The position numbers and the translations under genes are program-made. The notes beneath the pieces were generated by a model. It searched no databases. It was given only the letters and a program-made list of their open reading frames with translations, and had not been told where the DNA came from. 17,934 bases of DNA from CAYUAI01 sp964442745 (GTDB lineage: Bacteria > Pseudomonadota > Gammaproteobacteria > S012-40), in the NCBI GenBank assembly GCA_964442745.1, contig CAYUAI010000080.1, positions 1 to 17,934 on the forward strand. The letters are read 5' to 3'. Positions 7,614-15,718 of the stretch are shown one piece after another; positions within the stretch are counted from its first letter, which is position 1, and each line of letters begins with the position of its first letter.

Positions 7614-7882
7614 TGAGAGATCGCGGATTTTTTGATGTTTATGCATTGATTGATCATTGGTGTATTATTACGATTTTATTCTTATAATTTTTCAAGACGA
7701 TTATTGACAAGACCTCGAAGCTTGGAAAAATCACGCTGTCTACTGGGAAAAATCATTATTGTTGTGACAGTATACTCAAAGTGTAATTTCAGTAAAATAT
7801 TTTACTCCGTTTTATCCTAAAAAATAGTCCACATCGCTTGATGCTAGTATTTGACAGGAAGCATGGCATTGATGCTGAGTGA
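7614..7882. other. Intergenic boundary between par operon and oxyR region, with palindrome
   Basis: No gene is evident in these 269 bases. They contain a perfect 16-bp palindrome AGTAAAATATTTTACT (7791-7806), a short direct repeat GGAAAAATCA (7723-7732 and 7745-7754), and an imperfect inverted repeat with arms ATTTTTCAAG (7687-7696) and CTTGGAAAAAT (7721-7731). This stretch separates plasmid-maintenance genes from chromosomal-type genes. I see no convincing terminator for the par operon. Confidence 0.5.
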
Positions 7883-8074
7883 CTATCTCTTCGCCTTATG
7901 TGAGTAACCGATGGCTTGCACCTTGGTTTTAGTAAATTTTTGTATCAATGAAATACTACATACGGTTAACAATAGTACAAGCAACCCCACCAGTGGATTA
8001 AAAATAATACTCAGTACCAGGCCACTCACAAAAGCGATAAACATGAATAAGCTGTCGTAATTTTTCTGTAGCAT
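7883..8074 (-). CDS. Small two-helix membrane protein, unknown function
   Basis: This 63-residue protein of unknown family has a hydrophobic core of two adjacent segments, LFMFIAFVSGLVLSIIF (about 9-25) and VGLLVLLLTVCSISLI (about 29-44). A short polar N-terminus precedes them and a basic tail (KFTKTKVQAIGYSHKAKR) follows. That fits a helical hairpin in the inner membrane. The ATG at 8072-8074 has a good Shine-Dalgarno sequence (AAGGA, nine bases upstream), which is why I count it as a gene. It lies 208 bp downstream of oxyR on the same strand, too far to assume cotranscription. Confidence 0.6.
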   Translation of the reverse strand: MLQKNYDSLFMFIAFVSGLVLSIIFNPLVGLLVLLLTVCSISLIQKFTKTKVQAIGYSHKAKR

Positions 8075-8282
8075 GCTCTTTTTCCTTGGAGTGAATTCAA
8101 TCTAAAAGATGACTTGTCGTCATGACCTGAATGTAAATTGGTATGACTTAGCACATTAAATTTCATGTGTCTTTAAATAAGCAAATAAAATACCAGTCAC
8201 ATAGTTAATATCTTATGTTCATGGTGGGGATTAAGTGGTGAAATGTCTGAGTGATGATGGGATTTAAGCGTGAGCCGGGTAA

Positions 8283-9230
8283 CTAGCCCGAGCCAGTGTC
8301 AGAGGAAGGTAGGTAACTTACGCCACTTAACTGGCTTGATAATATCACTTGGCGTAACGCCTCAATGGCCTGAGGACGCGGAAAACTCGACCGCCAGGCA
8401 ATAGCGACCCGCCGGCTTGGTGGCGGTTTCGCCAGTCTGACTATTTTTACTAAGCGTTGCGCATAGCGGTCAGCACTTGCCGCCGTGCAAGGTAGTACGG
8501 TAAGACCAATACCACTGGCGACCATATAACGAATGGTTTCTAAGGAACTTCCTTCAATGGTGGCTTGTAAAGACCCTTGGCGAAGGATCGCGTCGTTACA
8601 CTCGGGGCAGGCGGCTAACACTTGTTCACGGAAGCAATGATCGTTACCTAGCAGTAATAAGTTTTCTTTGGCAAGCATTGATAATTTGATGACTTTTTTT
8701 TGTGATAAGGGATGTGAGCAAGACAATAAGACAACAAAGGGTTCATCGTATACTGGGCTTGTGCTGATGCCTGCCTCTTGAAAAGGTAGGGATATAATAA
8801 TGACGTCTAATATACCACTTTTTAATTTATCGGTGAGTCTGGCAGTATAATCTTCGCCGATGATGAGTGGCATGTTAGGTGCGGATTCATGCATTAATGG
8901 AATAATGTGTGGTAATAAATAAGGCCCGATCGTATAGATAACCCCTAGATGTATGGCACCATTGAGTTGGTCTTTGCCTTGGGTGGCGATATGTTTAATC
9001 GTTTCAGTATTTTCTAAAACGAGCTGGGCTTGCGTTATAATTTTTTTGCCAACGTCAGTCACGCTGACATCGTTTTTACTTCTTTCAAAAATACTAACCG
9101 CTAACTCATCTTCCAGTTTTTTAACCGCTGTACTTAATGTGGGTTGACTCACAAAACACGCGGCAGCGGCTCGACCAAAATGATGTTCGCGTGCTACCGC
9201 GACAATATAACGTAGTTCTGTCAGAGTCAT
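8283..9230 (-). CDS. oxyR: Peroxide-sensing LysR-type regulator OxyR
   Basis: This 315-residue LysR-type regulator has an N-terminal winged helix-turn-helix (about 1-60; MTLTELRYIVAVAREHHFGR, then CFVSQPTLSTAVKKLEDEL) and a periplasmic-binding-like sensor domain. It is OxyR rather than another LysR member because it has LGVIYTIGPYLLP, the NDHCFREQVLAAC segment and EGSSLETIRYMVASGIG. The two redox cysteines fall at C199 and C208, the numbering of the E. coli protein, where they form a disulfide on peroxide exposure. The activated protein typically induces catalase, peroxiredoxin and Dps genes. None of these is in the window, so its regulon lies elsewhere. The ATG start gives the canonical N-terminus although no clear Shine-Dalgarno is visible. 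The tail after residue 300 is Ser/Gly-rich and not conserved. Confidence 0.96.
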   Translation of the reverse strand: MTLTELRYIVAVAREHHFGRAAAACFVSQPTLSTAVKKLEDELAVSIFERSKNDVSVTDVGKKIITQAQLVLENTETIKHIATQGKDQLNGAIHLGVIYTIGPYLLPHIIPLMHESAPNMPLIIGEDYTARLTDKLKSGILDVIIISLPFQEAGISTSPVYDEPFVVLLSCSHPLSQKKVIKLSMLAKENLLLLGNDHCFREQVLAACPECNDAILRQGSLQATIEGSSLETIRYMVASGIGLTVLPCTAASADRYAQRLVKIVRLAKPPPSRRVAIAWRSSFPRPQAIEALRQVILSSQLSGVSYLPSSDTGSG

Positions 9231-9555
9231 GATATCTTGTATTTTGGCGACGGAAATGTCATGAAATTGTGCGCCAAGAATACAGTATTTACAAGTAATC
9301 GCCTATTTTTGTTGGTTATATAAACAAATCAATGTGAGCGGTAATATGGTCTACATTGATAGTTAGTTTTTCCCGCTGACATAATGTTATACTTTGGCTT
9401 GAAGTATTGATTTATCAATAAGGTATGCGATACAAATCGCTATATCAAATGCGCAATTTGTATCGCATTTTAATTTTTTGGTCTGTGCTTCTGAAGCGGT
9501 TAATACCTTAGGTATATCCGAAAGATGATAATATTCCAGTGAAGGAGGGATTTTT
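9231..9555. other. Divergent intergenic region between oxyR and the SPOR gene
   Basis: These 325 bases carry the control regions of both flanking divergent genes. An inverted repeat TTGGCG (9244-9249) and CGCCAA (9272-9277) lies just upstream of oxyR. A long inverted repeat with 13-bp arms is at 9425-9468. A promoter candidate for the SPOR gene follows: TTGGTC (9478-9483), 17-bp spacer, TAATAC (9501-9506). I could not match an OxyR consensus site with confidence. A minus-strand open frame of 75 codons crosses this region but has nothing gene-like about it. Confidence 0.5.
9425..9468. repeat. 13-bp-arm inverted repeat upstream of the SPOR gene
   Basis: Perfect arms ATGCGATACAAAT (9425-9437) and ATTTGTATCGCAT (9456-9468) flank an 18-base loop. 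On the plus strand the T-rich sequence TTTAATTTTTTG follows, so it could act as a terminator. It ends nine bases before a possible -35 box, so it could equally be an operator pair. Confidence 0.7.
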
Positions 9556-10026
9556 ATGAAATTTATGATGTTTTTTTTAATACCCGTATTCTTGCCTTTT
9601 TGCCTTTCTGCCAATGAGATGAGAGGTCAGGGAGAGATCACTTATGACATACAGCTTGGGGCTTATAAACAATACTTAGAAGATAACTTTCTTCATCTAG
9701 AAGAATATGGATCGCTGCATACGAAAAATACCAAGAGCGGTCTGACACGTGTTCGCATTGGCCATTATGAAAGTCAGTCTGAAGCGAAACAAGCATTAAA
9801 GCAGATTCAAGCGAACGGGTTTCGAGATGCATTCGTTGTGACATCGGTCAGCCATCCAGCTGATTTATCCGCTGAGCTTGCGGTGGAAAACTATAGCCGA
9901 CCTGAAACCATGCCTATTTGGCAGCAGCTTTCAAACGAACAAAGACGAAATGTGGTCTACTTAGATGGTGTTTTGTACATGAAGGAAGGAAATGATTTTA
10001 TTTCACTTTCTGAATACATACCTTAA
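9556..10026 (+). CDS. Secreted SPOR-domain protein
   Basis: This 156-residue protein has an N-terminal hydrophobic signal peptide (MKFMMFFLIPVFLPFCLSA, likely cleaved near residue 19). It is followed by a single SPOR-like domain at about 27-98: YDIQLGAYKQ, then SGLTRVRIGHYESQSEAKQALKQI, then GFRDAFVV. SPOR domains bind denuded peptidoglycan at division sites, so a periplasmic cell-wall role is likely. The tail (about 115-156) contains NVVYLDGVLYMKEGNDFISL, which I do not recognise. The ATG is well supported by GAAGGAGG upstream. The protein lacks the membrane anchor of FtsN or DamX and may be periplasmic. It is convergent with the repeat lipoprotein gene, with a shared terminator between them. 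Confidence 0.85.
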   Translation: MKFMMFFLIPVFLPFCLSANEMRGQGEITYDIQLGAYKQYLEDNFLHLEEYGSLHTKNTKSGLTRVRIGHYESQSEAKQALKQIQANGFRDAFVVTSVSHPADLSAELAVENYSRPETMPIWQQLSNEQRRNVVYLDGVLYMKEGNDFISLSEYIP

Positions 10027-10339
10027 GCGATAAAAATTATGTCAATCCAGATATCGACTTGTACTGATGGGTTTTGCAGATGCTACCCATCCTTGGATGT
10101 TTCTCGATTGAATTACGAAGCCCTACCTGAGTACGATCTCTACTAATTATGTCATATTTTTGACGACCCATCACTCACTAACAATGCCATGTTGAAAATT
10201 CGACTGTTGCACCCTCCAAGTTCGAATAATAACTTGGTAGGCCGAATTGCAGCAGTAGCCTAGCTCCATTCCTTGGTGTAATAAAAAAAGCCCTGTTAAA
10301 CAGGGCTTTTTACGTCAGTTTTATTTGTTGTTTAAGCCA
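10027..10339. other. Convergent intergenic region with a terminator
   Basis: These 313 bases lie between converging genes. Apart from the terminator at 10283-10312, they contain a small inverted repeat CCAAGTT (10216-10222) and AACTTGG (10231-10237). I see no tRNA and no coding sequence with a ribosome-binding site. Confidence 0.5.
10283..10312. terminator. Bidirectional Rho-independent terminator
   Basis: The stem AGCCCTGT and ACAGGGCT closes a three-base TAA loop and is flanked by a run of A on the left and T on the right, so it works in both directions. It can end both the plus-strand SPOR transcript and the minus-strand lipoprotein transcript; the latter gene stops 27 bp away. Confidence 0.9.
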
Positions 10340-11608
10340 TTACAATAAATTGATACCGAGTGCTTGTACTGTTTTGATATTGAGGTATTCATCTACCGGA
10401 AGATTCATGTCTTTTTGGAAAGCATTGACGGCTTTCATGGTTTGGCTTCCGATGACGCCATCGGCCACACCGACCTGATAACCTTTTGCATTTAATGCTT
10501 GCTGAATACTGGCAATGTGAGATTTCGTCATGTTTGTTTCACATAAAATTTCTCGCCATTGTATACGTCCCTCACTGACTTTCTCAGTACGGCTGACCAT
10601 TTGATATTCCTCAGGGATTTGAATTCGTTGCTCTTGAGCAGGCGTGACTAACTTGGAGACCTTGACTGTTTTATATTTCGCAGGAATGATAATTTCACGA
10701 GTACTGGCCTGTTGGTCAATCACACGTTTTTTGATGGTTTTATACGTGCCAGGGGTCTCGACTAATTTAGTCGTTGCCGCCGTTTTAATCGTTCGTTTCG
10801 TTACCGTTTTGTAAGTCGCTGGTATTTCCACAAGACACATGATTTCACCGGTGGCTTCATCTATTTTTTGAACTGGGCCGCTGCCTTTTTTCCAAACGGT
10901 ATAAGCGGGTCTGACTAATACTTTTTCGGTGACTGTATCGTAGGTCGCAGGGACCTCGACTAAACGCTGGGTCGCCGGTTTAACTAACATTTGCTCTTCA
11001 ACCCATTGATAGGTCGCTGGAATGACTTCCAGTTGAGTTGATTGCTCTTGCACCAGAATTTTATCGCTGACCGTTTCGTATTTGGCAGGAATCACTTTGA
11101 TACGTTCAGAGGCCGCACGTTTTAACACACGCTCGGTGGTGGTCTTATATTCTGGCTCGGCAAATACCCGAGCATAACACTGGCCTTTGTTTGCACCTGG
11201 CGGTAACAATGGTTCACCAGAGGCATGTGATATCGGTGACTGATCTGCAGAGGTCTGTTGTTTGATCGCTTCAATGGCCCGTTCTTTTTCTGCAATGCTA
11301 CTTTCTCGATGGCTTAGGTTTTGCTCGTTTGAAGAAAGCCTGTCATGTTTATCTTGCAGCTCTCTTTCTTGTTCGGCCACTTGGCTAAGGCGAGATTCAA
11401 GCTGAGCTTTCATTTGCTCTTCTTTATTTTTAAGCGCGATTTCTTGTTGCTCGATTTGCCTTAGCCGAGTGTCGAGTTGAGTTTCACTGCTAGCAACGGT
11501 TTCCGTGGTTTCTATCTCGGTGAGTTTATCACCCGTAGTGCTACAGGCACCAATCAACAGGCACATTGAAAGCGTTGATATCGCTTTATATGAGAAATGT
11601 TTATTCAT
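10340..11608 (-). CDS. Repeat-rich lipoprotein with C-terminal peptidoglycan-binding domain
   Basis: This 422-residue protein has a lipoprotein signal peptide with lipobox LIGAC and lipidated C22. A heptad-rich, Gln/Glu-rich coiled coil spans about 42-118. Next come about eight degenerate 23-residue repeats (149-355) of the pattern IPATYKTVTEKVLVKPA. The fourth repeat carries an insertion (GSGPVQKIDEATGEIMC). A peptidoglycan-binding type 1 domain (about 362-420) contains IQQALNAKGYQVG, then DGVIGSQTMKAVNAFQ. Cysteines at 144, 258 and 356 could form disulfides. The layout suggests a lipid-anchored spacer joining a membrane to peptidoglycan. Its ATG has AGGAGA eight bases upstream. I recall similar uncharacterised proteins in other proteobacteria but no assigned function. 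Confidence 0.88.
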   Translation of the reverse strand: MNKHFSYKAISTLSMCLLIGACSTTGDKLTEIETTETVASSETQLDTRLRQIEQQEIALKNKEEQMKAQLESRLSQVAEQERELQDKHDRLSSNEQNLSHRESSIAEKERAIEAIKQQTSADQSPISHASGEPLLPPGANKGQCYARVFAEPEYKTTTERVLKRAASERIKVIPAKYETVSDKILVQEQSTQLEVIPATYQWVEEQMLVKPATQRLVEVPATYDTVTEKVLVRPAYTVWKKGSGPVQKIDEATGEIMCLVEIPATYKTVTKRTIKTAATTKLVETPGTYKTIKKRVIDQQASTREIIIPAKYKTVKVSKLVTPAQEQRIQIPEEYQMVSRTEKVSEGRIQWREILCETNMTKSHIASIQQALNAKGYQVGVADGVIGSQTMKAVNAFQKDMNLPVDEYLNIKTVQALGINLL

Positions 11609-12257
11609 CTTGAGTATCTCCTATTCCTTTCCAAAAAGTGTTAGCTTTAATAAATAATACCTATCACGCTACGGCCAAACATTATTTAACCCCTGCCCAC
11701 ACTTAATCCCCCTTTCTAAGCGAGATATTGCTAATACATTGTCACATTGGTTATTTGTCATCAATTTTAAATGGTTGGTCAAAATAGACCAATGAGTCAT
11801 CCAGTTAGCAATGAATAACGCCGCATTATCTAATGCCGCTACTATATTACATTTTGTGGATAAATATCATATTTTTAACATTTTTTTATGTAGTATTTGC
11901 CTTGCTGTTGCTATCGGGTGTTAGGTAGTGGTGGTAAACTAAACTGTTTTTCACATGACACCGTCTCGTTTGTATTTAGTGTCGGGGTGGCAGTATAAAT
12001 AATACTGTTCTGATTTTGTCCAGCTCGTTTGTTTTCAAACGAAATACGGCAGGGTCTTTGCTTATTTTGAATCAATGGCTGGTTAATGATAGAACGAAAA
12101 TGTATATCCAATAGATATTAAAGACGGTAAACAATCATGCCGCTACAACAACCCGATTGTTTGAACAATCACTTTAAATGGTACTCAAAATTAACCAGCG
12201 GTATCACCAACAACAAAATAAAATAAGGAACGGTGTCATTACCGGATTAGCGCAGGT
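11609..12257. other. Divergent 649-bp intergenic region with operator-like palindromes
   Basis: This is the longest gap in the window and lies between the divergent lipoprotein and protease genes. It contains TTGGTCAAAATAGACCAA (11775-11792; 6-bp arms) and GATTGTTTGAACAATC (12155-12170; 7-bp arms, 2-base spacer). The latter half-site recurs as AAACAATC at 12129-12136. A minus-strand frame at 11911-12111 starts with TTG, has no ribosome-binding site and encodes nothing recognisable, so I do not call it a gene. Confidence 0.5.
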
Positions 12258-13553
12258 ATGCAAAAAATGATTCATTCCAATTTAGTCTCCATCAAAATTA
12301 CTTTACTCTTATGGTTTTTGTGTTACCACACGATAACCGTGGCCTCGTTAGCTAACGGTGATTTTGCGGGTGGATGGAGCGCTTATGAATCACGTGATTA
12401 CCTTGAAGCCGCTCGCATCTGGCAACCATTAGCCGAGCAAGGCCATGTCGCCGCGCAACTGAATCTTGGCACTTTGTATGATTTTGGTTATGGTGTCGAA
12501 CCAGCACCGGTGATCGCGGCAAGGTGGTATCGTGCGGCAGCGGTGCAAGGCAATCGAGCCGCCCAATTTAATTTAGCCATGATGTATGCAACCGGTCGAG
12601 GATTACATCAAAATTCAAATCAAGCAAAACACTGGTATCAAAAAGCCGCTGAACAGAATTTACCCATTGCCCAATATCGTCTTGGCTTGATCTATAAAGA
12701 TAGCAAAAGTACCACCATCGATTATAAAAAAGCACACTATTGGTTGCAAAAAGCTTCTGATCAAGGATTTCCTGATGCTAAATATCAGCTAGCAGGTTTA
12801 CAACTGAAGGGTGCCGAACAAACGAATTCAGTTGGCTCTGAAGCTCGCCGCTACAAAAATAATTTTCCAACCACTATGCGATCCAACCAAACGGCTTTTA
12901 GCAGCAAAACCATTGAGACATATTTTGGGACGGCCTGGCCCATTGCTTCGGGCTATGTGGTAACCAATAATCATGTGATTTCCGAAGGAAATAGCATCTC
13001 TCTGATTACCCATCAGGGAAAAGAAATTAAAGCCTCGGTGGTATTGCGAGATGAGATTAATGATCTTGCCGTATTATCGGTGCTAGATCCGCATTTATTA
13101 CCACCGGCTTTGCCTTTGTCTAATAAGCAAGGTCGTTTAGGCATGGGCGTTTTCACCATTGGTTTTCCTCGGGTCGATGTGCTGGGTAAAACACCTAAAT
13201 TATCCGCCGGTTTAATCAGCAGTGAAAATGGTTTATCAGATGACCCCGCCTCTTACCAAATTAGTGTCCCTATTCAATCAGGGAATAGCGGCGGTCCGCT
13301 GCTGGATATGCACGGTGAGGTGGTGGGTGTGGTGGCTTCCATGCTAGGGGTGGTTGATAGTGTCACAGGTTCCACCCGAACCTTGCCTAACATTGGTTAT
13401 GCAGTAAAAATTAATTTAGTGAAAGAACTCATCAAAAAATTACCACAACAACAAATGATACTCAAAGAGCTAGCTAATTCAAGTAACGAATTGGAGTTGC
13501 TAGCAGGGCGTATTAAAGATTCCATATTGATTGTGAAAGCCCAATCTTTATAG
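12258..13553 (+). CDS. Secreted Sel1-repeat/HtrA-like serine protease fusion
   Basis: This 431-residue protein has a signal peptide (hydrophobic core about 11-29). It is followed by four Sel1-like helical repeats (about 38-182; for example AAQLNLGTLYDFGYGV and AAQFNLAMMYATGRGL), which are protein-binding solenoids. A trypsin-like domain of the HtrA/S1C type spans about 217-395. The catalytic triad is intact: H239 in VVTNNHVI, D269 in INDLAVL, and S344 in QSGNSGGPL. No PDZ domain is visible after the protease domain, unlike DegP. A periplasmic or secreted protease whose Sel1 part chooses substrates or partners is a reasonable inference. The start may be the ATG at 12258 or the one at 12267, which has better spacing from AGG; the Shine-Dalgarno is weak for both. 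It is divergent from the repeat lipoprotein and convergent with mnmC. Confidence 0.92.
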   Translation: MQKMIHSNLVSIKITLLLWFLCYHTITVASLANGDFAGGWSAYESRDYLEAARIWQPLAEQGHVAAQLNLGTLYDFGYGVEPAPVIAARWYRAAAVQGNRAAQFNLAMMYATGRGLHQNSNQAKHWYQKAAEQNLPIAQYRLGLIYKDSKSTTIDYKKAHYWLQKASDQGFPDAKYQLAGLQLKGAEQTNSVGSEARRYKNNFPTTMRSNQTAFSSKTIETYFGTAWPIASGYVVTNNHVISEGNSISLITHQGKEIKASVVLRDEINDLAVLSVLDPHLLPPALPLSNKQGRLGMGVFTIGFPRVDVLGKTPKLSAGLISSENGLSDDPASYQISVPIQSGNSGGPLLDMHGEVVGVVASMLGVVDSVTGSTRTLPNIGYAVKINLVKELIKKLPQQQMILKELANSSNELELLAGRIKDSILIVKAQSL

Positions 13554-13716
13554 CTAGCATGGCTCGCCCTTTCGTTGCCTGTTTCGCTCACATTGATCGG
13601 CAACGCTTCAATGCGTCAAATTTTATCAACCAGAATCTGACTGGTAATCTATTCACTGCTATGTCGAGCAATTGAAATGATATTTAAAGTATCCCTCTAT
13701 TAATAAAGCCATATTC

Positions 13717-15669
13717 TCAAGCCCGATTTTTTTTTAATTGGCGAATTAAATAACGCGCAGGATGCAAAGCAGAAATGAGTGGTTGAGAAAAAGTCAGAGG
13801 TCTTCCACTGATTAATTGCGCAAGATAACATGCCGAGCTATAACAAGAGACTAAACCTCGTGAACCATGCCCTGTCGTCAAGTATAAATCGGGCTGATAT
13901 GGTGCCGCAGGATATTGCGACGCCAATCTTCCATGGTGCAAATCCATATACGCTTGCCGATACATTGACTCATCCATCACAGGCCCAACAATGGGTAAAT
14001 GATCTTGGCTTGTTGTTCTAAAGCTCACTCGACCCTGAGACTCAGCCTTTAGATTTTCGCGGCTAATGCCTGTCGCGTTAACAAATATCGCTATGTTTTT
14101 CTCATGCTCACGTAACGAGAATTCAGAGGACTCGGTATTATTATCATAGGTTGCTCCCAAACAATACAAACCGTCAATCGCTGGTGTAACGTAACCACCA
14201 TAACACAGAGGCATCGTTAATTTTTTAATGGCCTCATTTTCTGAGAAATAAGACACTTGCCCCCTACTCCATTGAACTTGTAATGAGTCACAATAACCTA
14301 ACTGTTTAACAGAATAACCGCTGGCAAGAATCACGATTTTTGATTCGCAAATCACTTCTTCGTTATCGTTTTTCATCACCCATGTATTATTCTCTGTTCT
14401 CACTAGAGAAGCCATCGTCACATTCAGTCGAATTGATAAATTAAGCTGTTCAGCCAAAAGCAAGCAAAGTTGTTTCGGGTTTAAATACCCGCCTTGAGGA
14501 TAAAATAAACCCGCTCTATCTATAGCAAGCCCACAACGCTCATTAACCATTTCTTTCTTGAAAATTTCAATAATATGCTCAGGTAATTGCAAAGCACGTA
14601 TTTTCTCAAGACGTGATTCATCCATCGCCTGAAAAACACCACTCTGTCGCCAACTCAATTGCGGATGGCGCTGTTTTAGCGAATTAAACCACTGCACTGA
14701 AGATAAAAAACTATTGACATAAAATTGTGATTCAACATTTTGATCAAGCGTAAATCGCGGCAAGACAATACCCACATGATTACCCGATGCCCCCATGCCA
14801 ACATCACTTTCAGACTCAATGATTTGACATCGTATACCTTGTGACGCCAATACCCAGGCACAACTTAGCCCTGCCAAACCAGCACCGATAATAGTCACTA
14901 ATTCCGGCTTTGAATAAGCTCGCTGAGAAATAGCAAACCATGGGGAAGGAAAAAATGTTAAAGCCGCCTCTCCAGAAAATTTTCCGTTGAGCATTTCACG
15001 TTTTCGACCAAAACCTGTTTGCTTTCTCACATCAAAACCGACAGATTGCAGGCCTCTACGGACATAGCCGGCGGCAGTAAATGTTGCGAAATGTGTCTTG
15101 CAATGACTATGCAGCGCAATTTCTTCAAACACTTGATCAGACCACATTTCAGGATTTACCGAAGGGGAAAATCCATCTAAAAACCATGTATCTATTTTTC
15201 CCGTTAAATTTTTCAACATTGGTAAAACATCACCAATCATTAAAACTAACGTAATATTGAGTTCAGCAAGTTGTAAGGAATGATAGCCTGGCAGATTCCC
15301 AGGATAGATTGACAACAACAGCGTTGTTATCTTTCGAAACTCGGGCCAGTTATCTAACGATATCGACAAATCATTGAGAGACAGCGGGAATTTTTCAATG
15401 GAATAATAAGTAAGGTGTGATCCAGCTGATCGCGATTTAATCCACAAGTCCGTGGTGACTAAAAAATTCAGACCCGTGCCAAAACCCGTTTCAGCAATGC
15501 AAAATTGAATCGTATTTTGCCAGCGGGATGGAAGATTATTTTGCGTAAGAAATACATACCGACTTTCCTCACATCCATCTTCTGAAGAAAAATAAATATC
15601 ATCAAATTGAACGCTATGCGGAATATTGTCCTGCCATATGATTTCGGAAGATTTTTGTTTTTCTTTCAT
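13717..15669 (-). CDS. mnmC: Bifunctional tRNA 5-methylaminomethyl-2-thiouridine enzyme MnmC
   Basis: This 650-residue protein is close to the E. coli length (668). The N-terminal methyltransferase domain (about 1-245) has the SAM-binding motif AETGFGTGLNFL (59-70), FLDGFSPSVNPEMWS with D165, and ATFTAAGYVRRGLQSVGF. The C-terminal FAD oxidase domain (about 256-650) has the dinucleotide motif IIGAGLAGLSCAWVLASQG (G262, G264, G267), ASGNHVGIVLPRF, and the terminal TTGHGSRGL and ALHPARYLIRQL segments. The C-terminal domain converts cmnm5 to nm5 on wobble U34 of certain tRNAs, and the N-terminal domain methylates nm5 to mnm5, downstream of MnmEG. Both domains look intact. The ATG has GAGG close upstream (GAGGAA-ATG). 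It lies 49 bp downstream of sulP on the same strand and is probably cotranscribed. This is normally a chromosomal gene. Confidence 0.96.
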   Translation of the reverse strand: MKEKQKSSEIIWQDNIPHSVQFDDIYFSSEDGCEESRYVFLTQNNLPSRWQNTIQFCIAETGFGTGLNFLVTTDLWIKSRSAGSHLTYYSIEKFPLSLNDLSISLDNWPEFRKITTLLLSIYPGNLPGYHSLQLAELNITLVLMIGDVLPMLKNLTGKIDTWFLDGFSPSVNPEMWSDQVFEEIALHSHCKTHFATFTAAGYVRRGLQSVGFDVRKQTGFGRKREMLNGKFSGEAALTFFPSPWFAISQRAYSKPELVTIIGAGLAGLSCAWVLASQGIRCQIIESESDVGMGASGNHVGIVLPRFTLDQNVESQFYVNSFLSSVQWFNSLKQRHPQLSWRQSGVFQAMDESRLEKIRALQLPEHIIEIFKKEMVNERCGLAIDRAGLFYPQGGYLNPKQLCLLLAEQLNLSIRLNVTMASLVRTENNTWVMKNDNEEVICESKIVILASGYSVKQLGYCDSLQVQWSRGQVSYFSENEAIKKLTMPLCYGGYVTPAIDGLYCLGATYDNNTESSEFSLREHEKNIAIFVNATGISRENLKAESQGRVSFRTTSQDHLPIVGPVMDESMYRQAYMDLHHGRLASQYPAAPYQPDLYLTTGHGSRGLVSCYSSACYLAQLISGRPLTFSQPLISALHPARYLIRQLKKNRA

Positions 15670-15718
15670 TTCCTCATTTTCAACAGGTGGAGAGGTTCCA
15701 GTGGCGCATCACTTGCCC

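Noticed and set aside
9425..9468. OxyR binding site within the inverted repeat
   Set aside because: The ATAG and CTAT blocks do not occur with the spacing of the known OxyR consensus, so I did not call it an OxyR operator.
9387..9614. Minus-strand 75-codon frame across the oxyR-SPOR intergenic region
   Set aside because: It overlaps the start of the SPOR gene and the long inverted repeat, and has no family signal.
11911..12111. Minus-strand 66-codon frame in the long intergenic gap
   Set aside because: It has a TTG start without a ribosome-binding site and a polar, low-information product.
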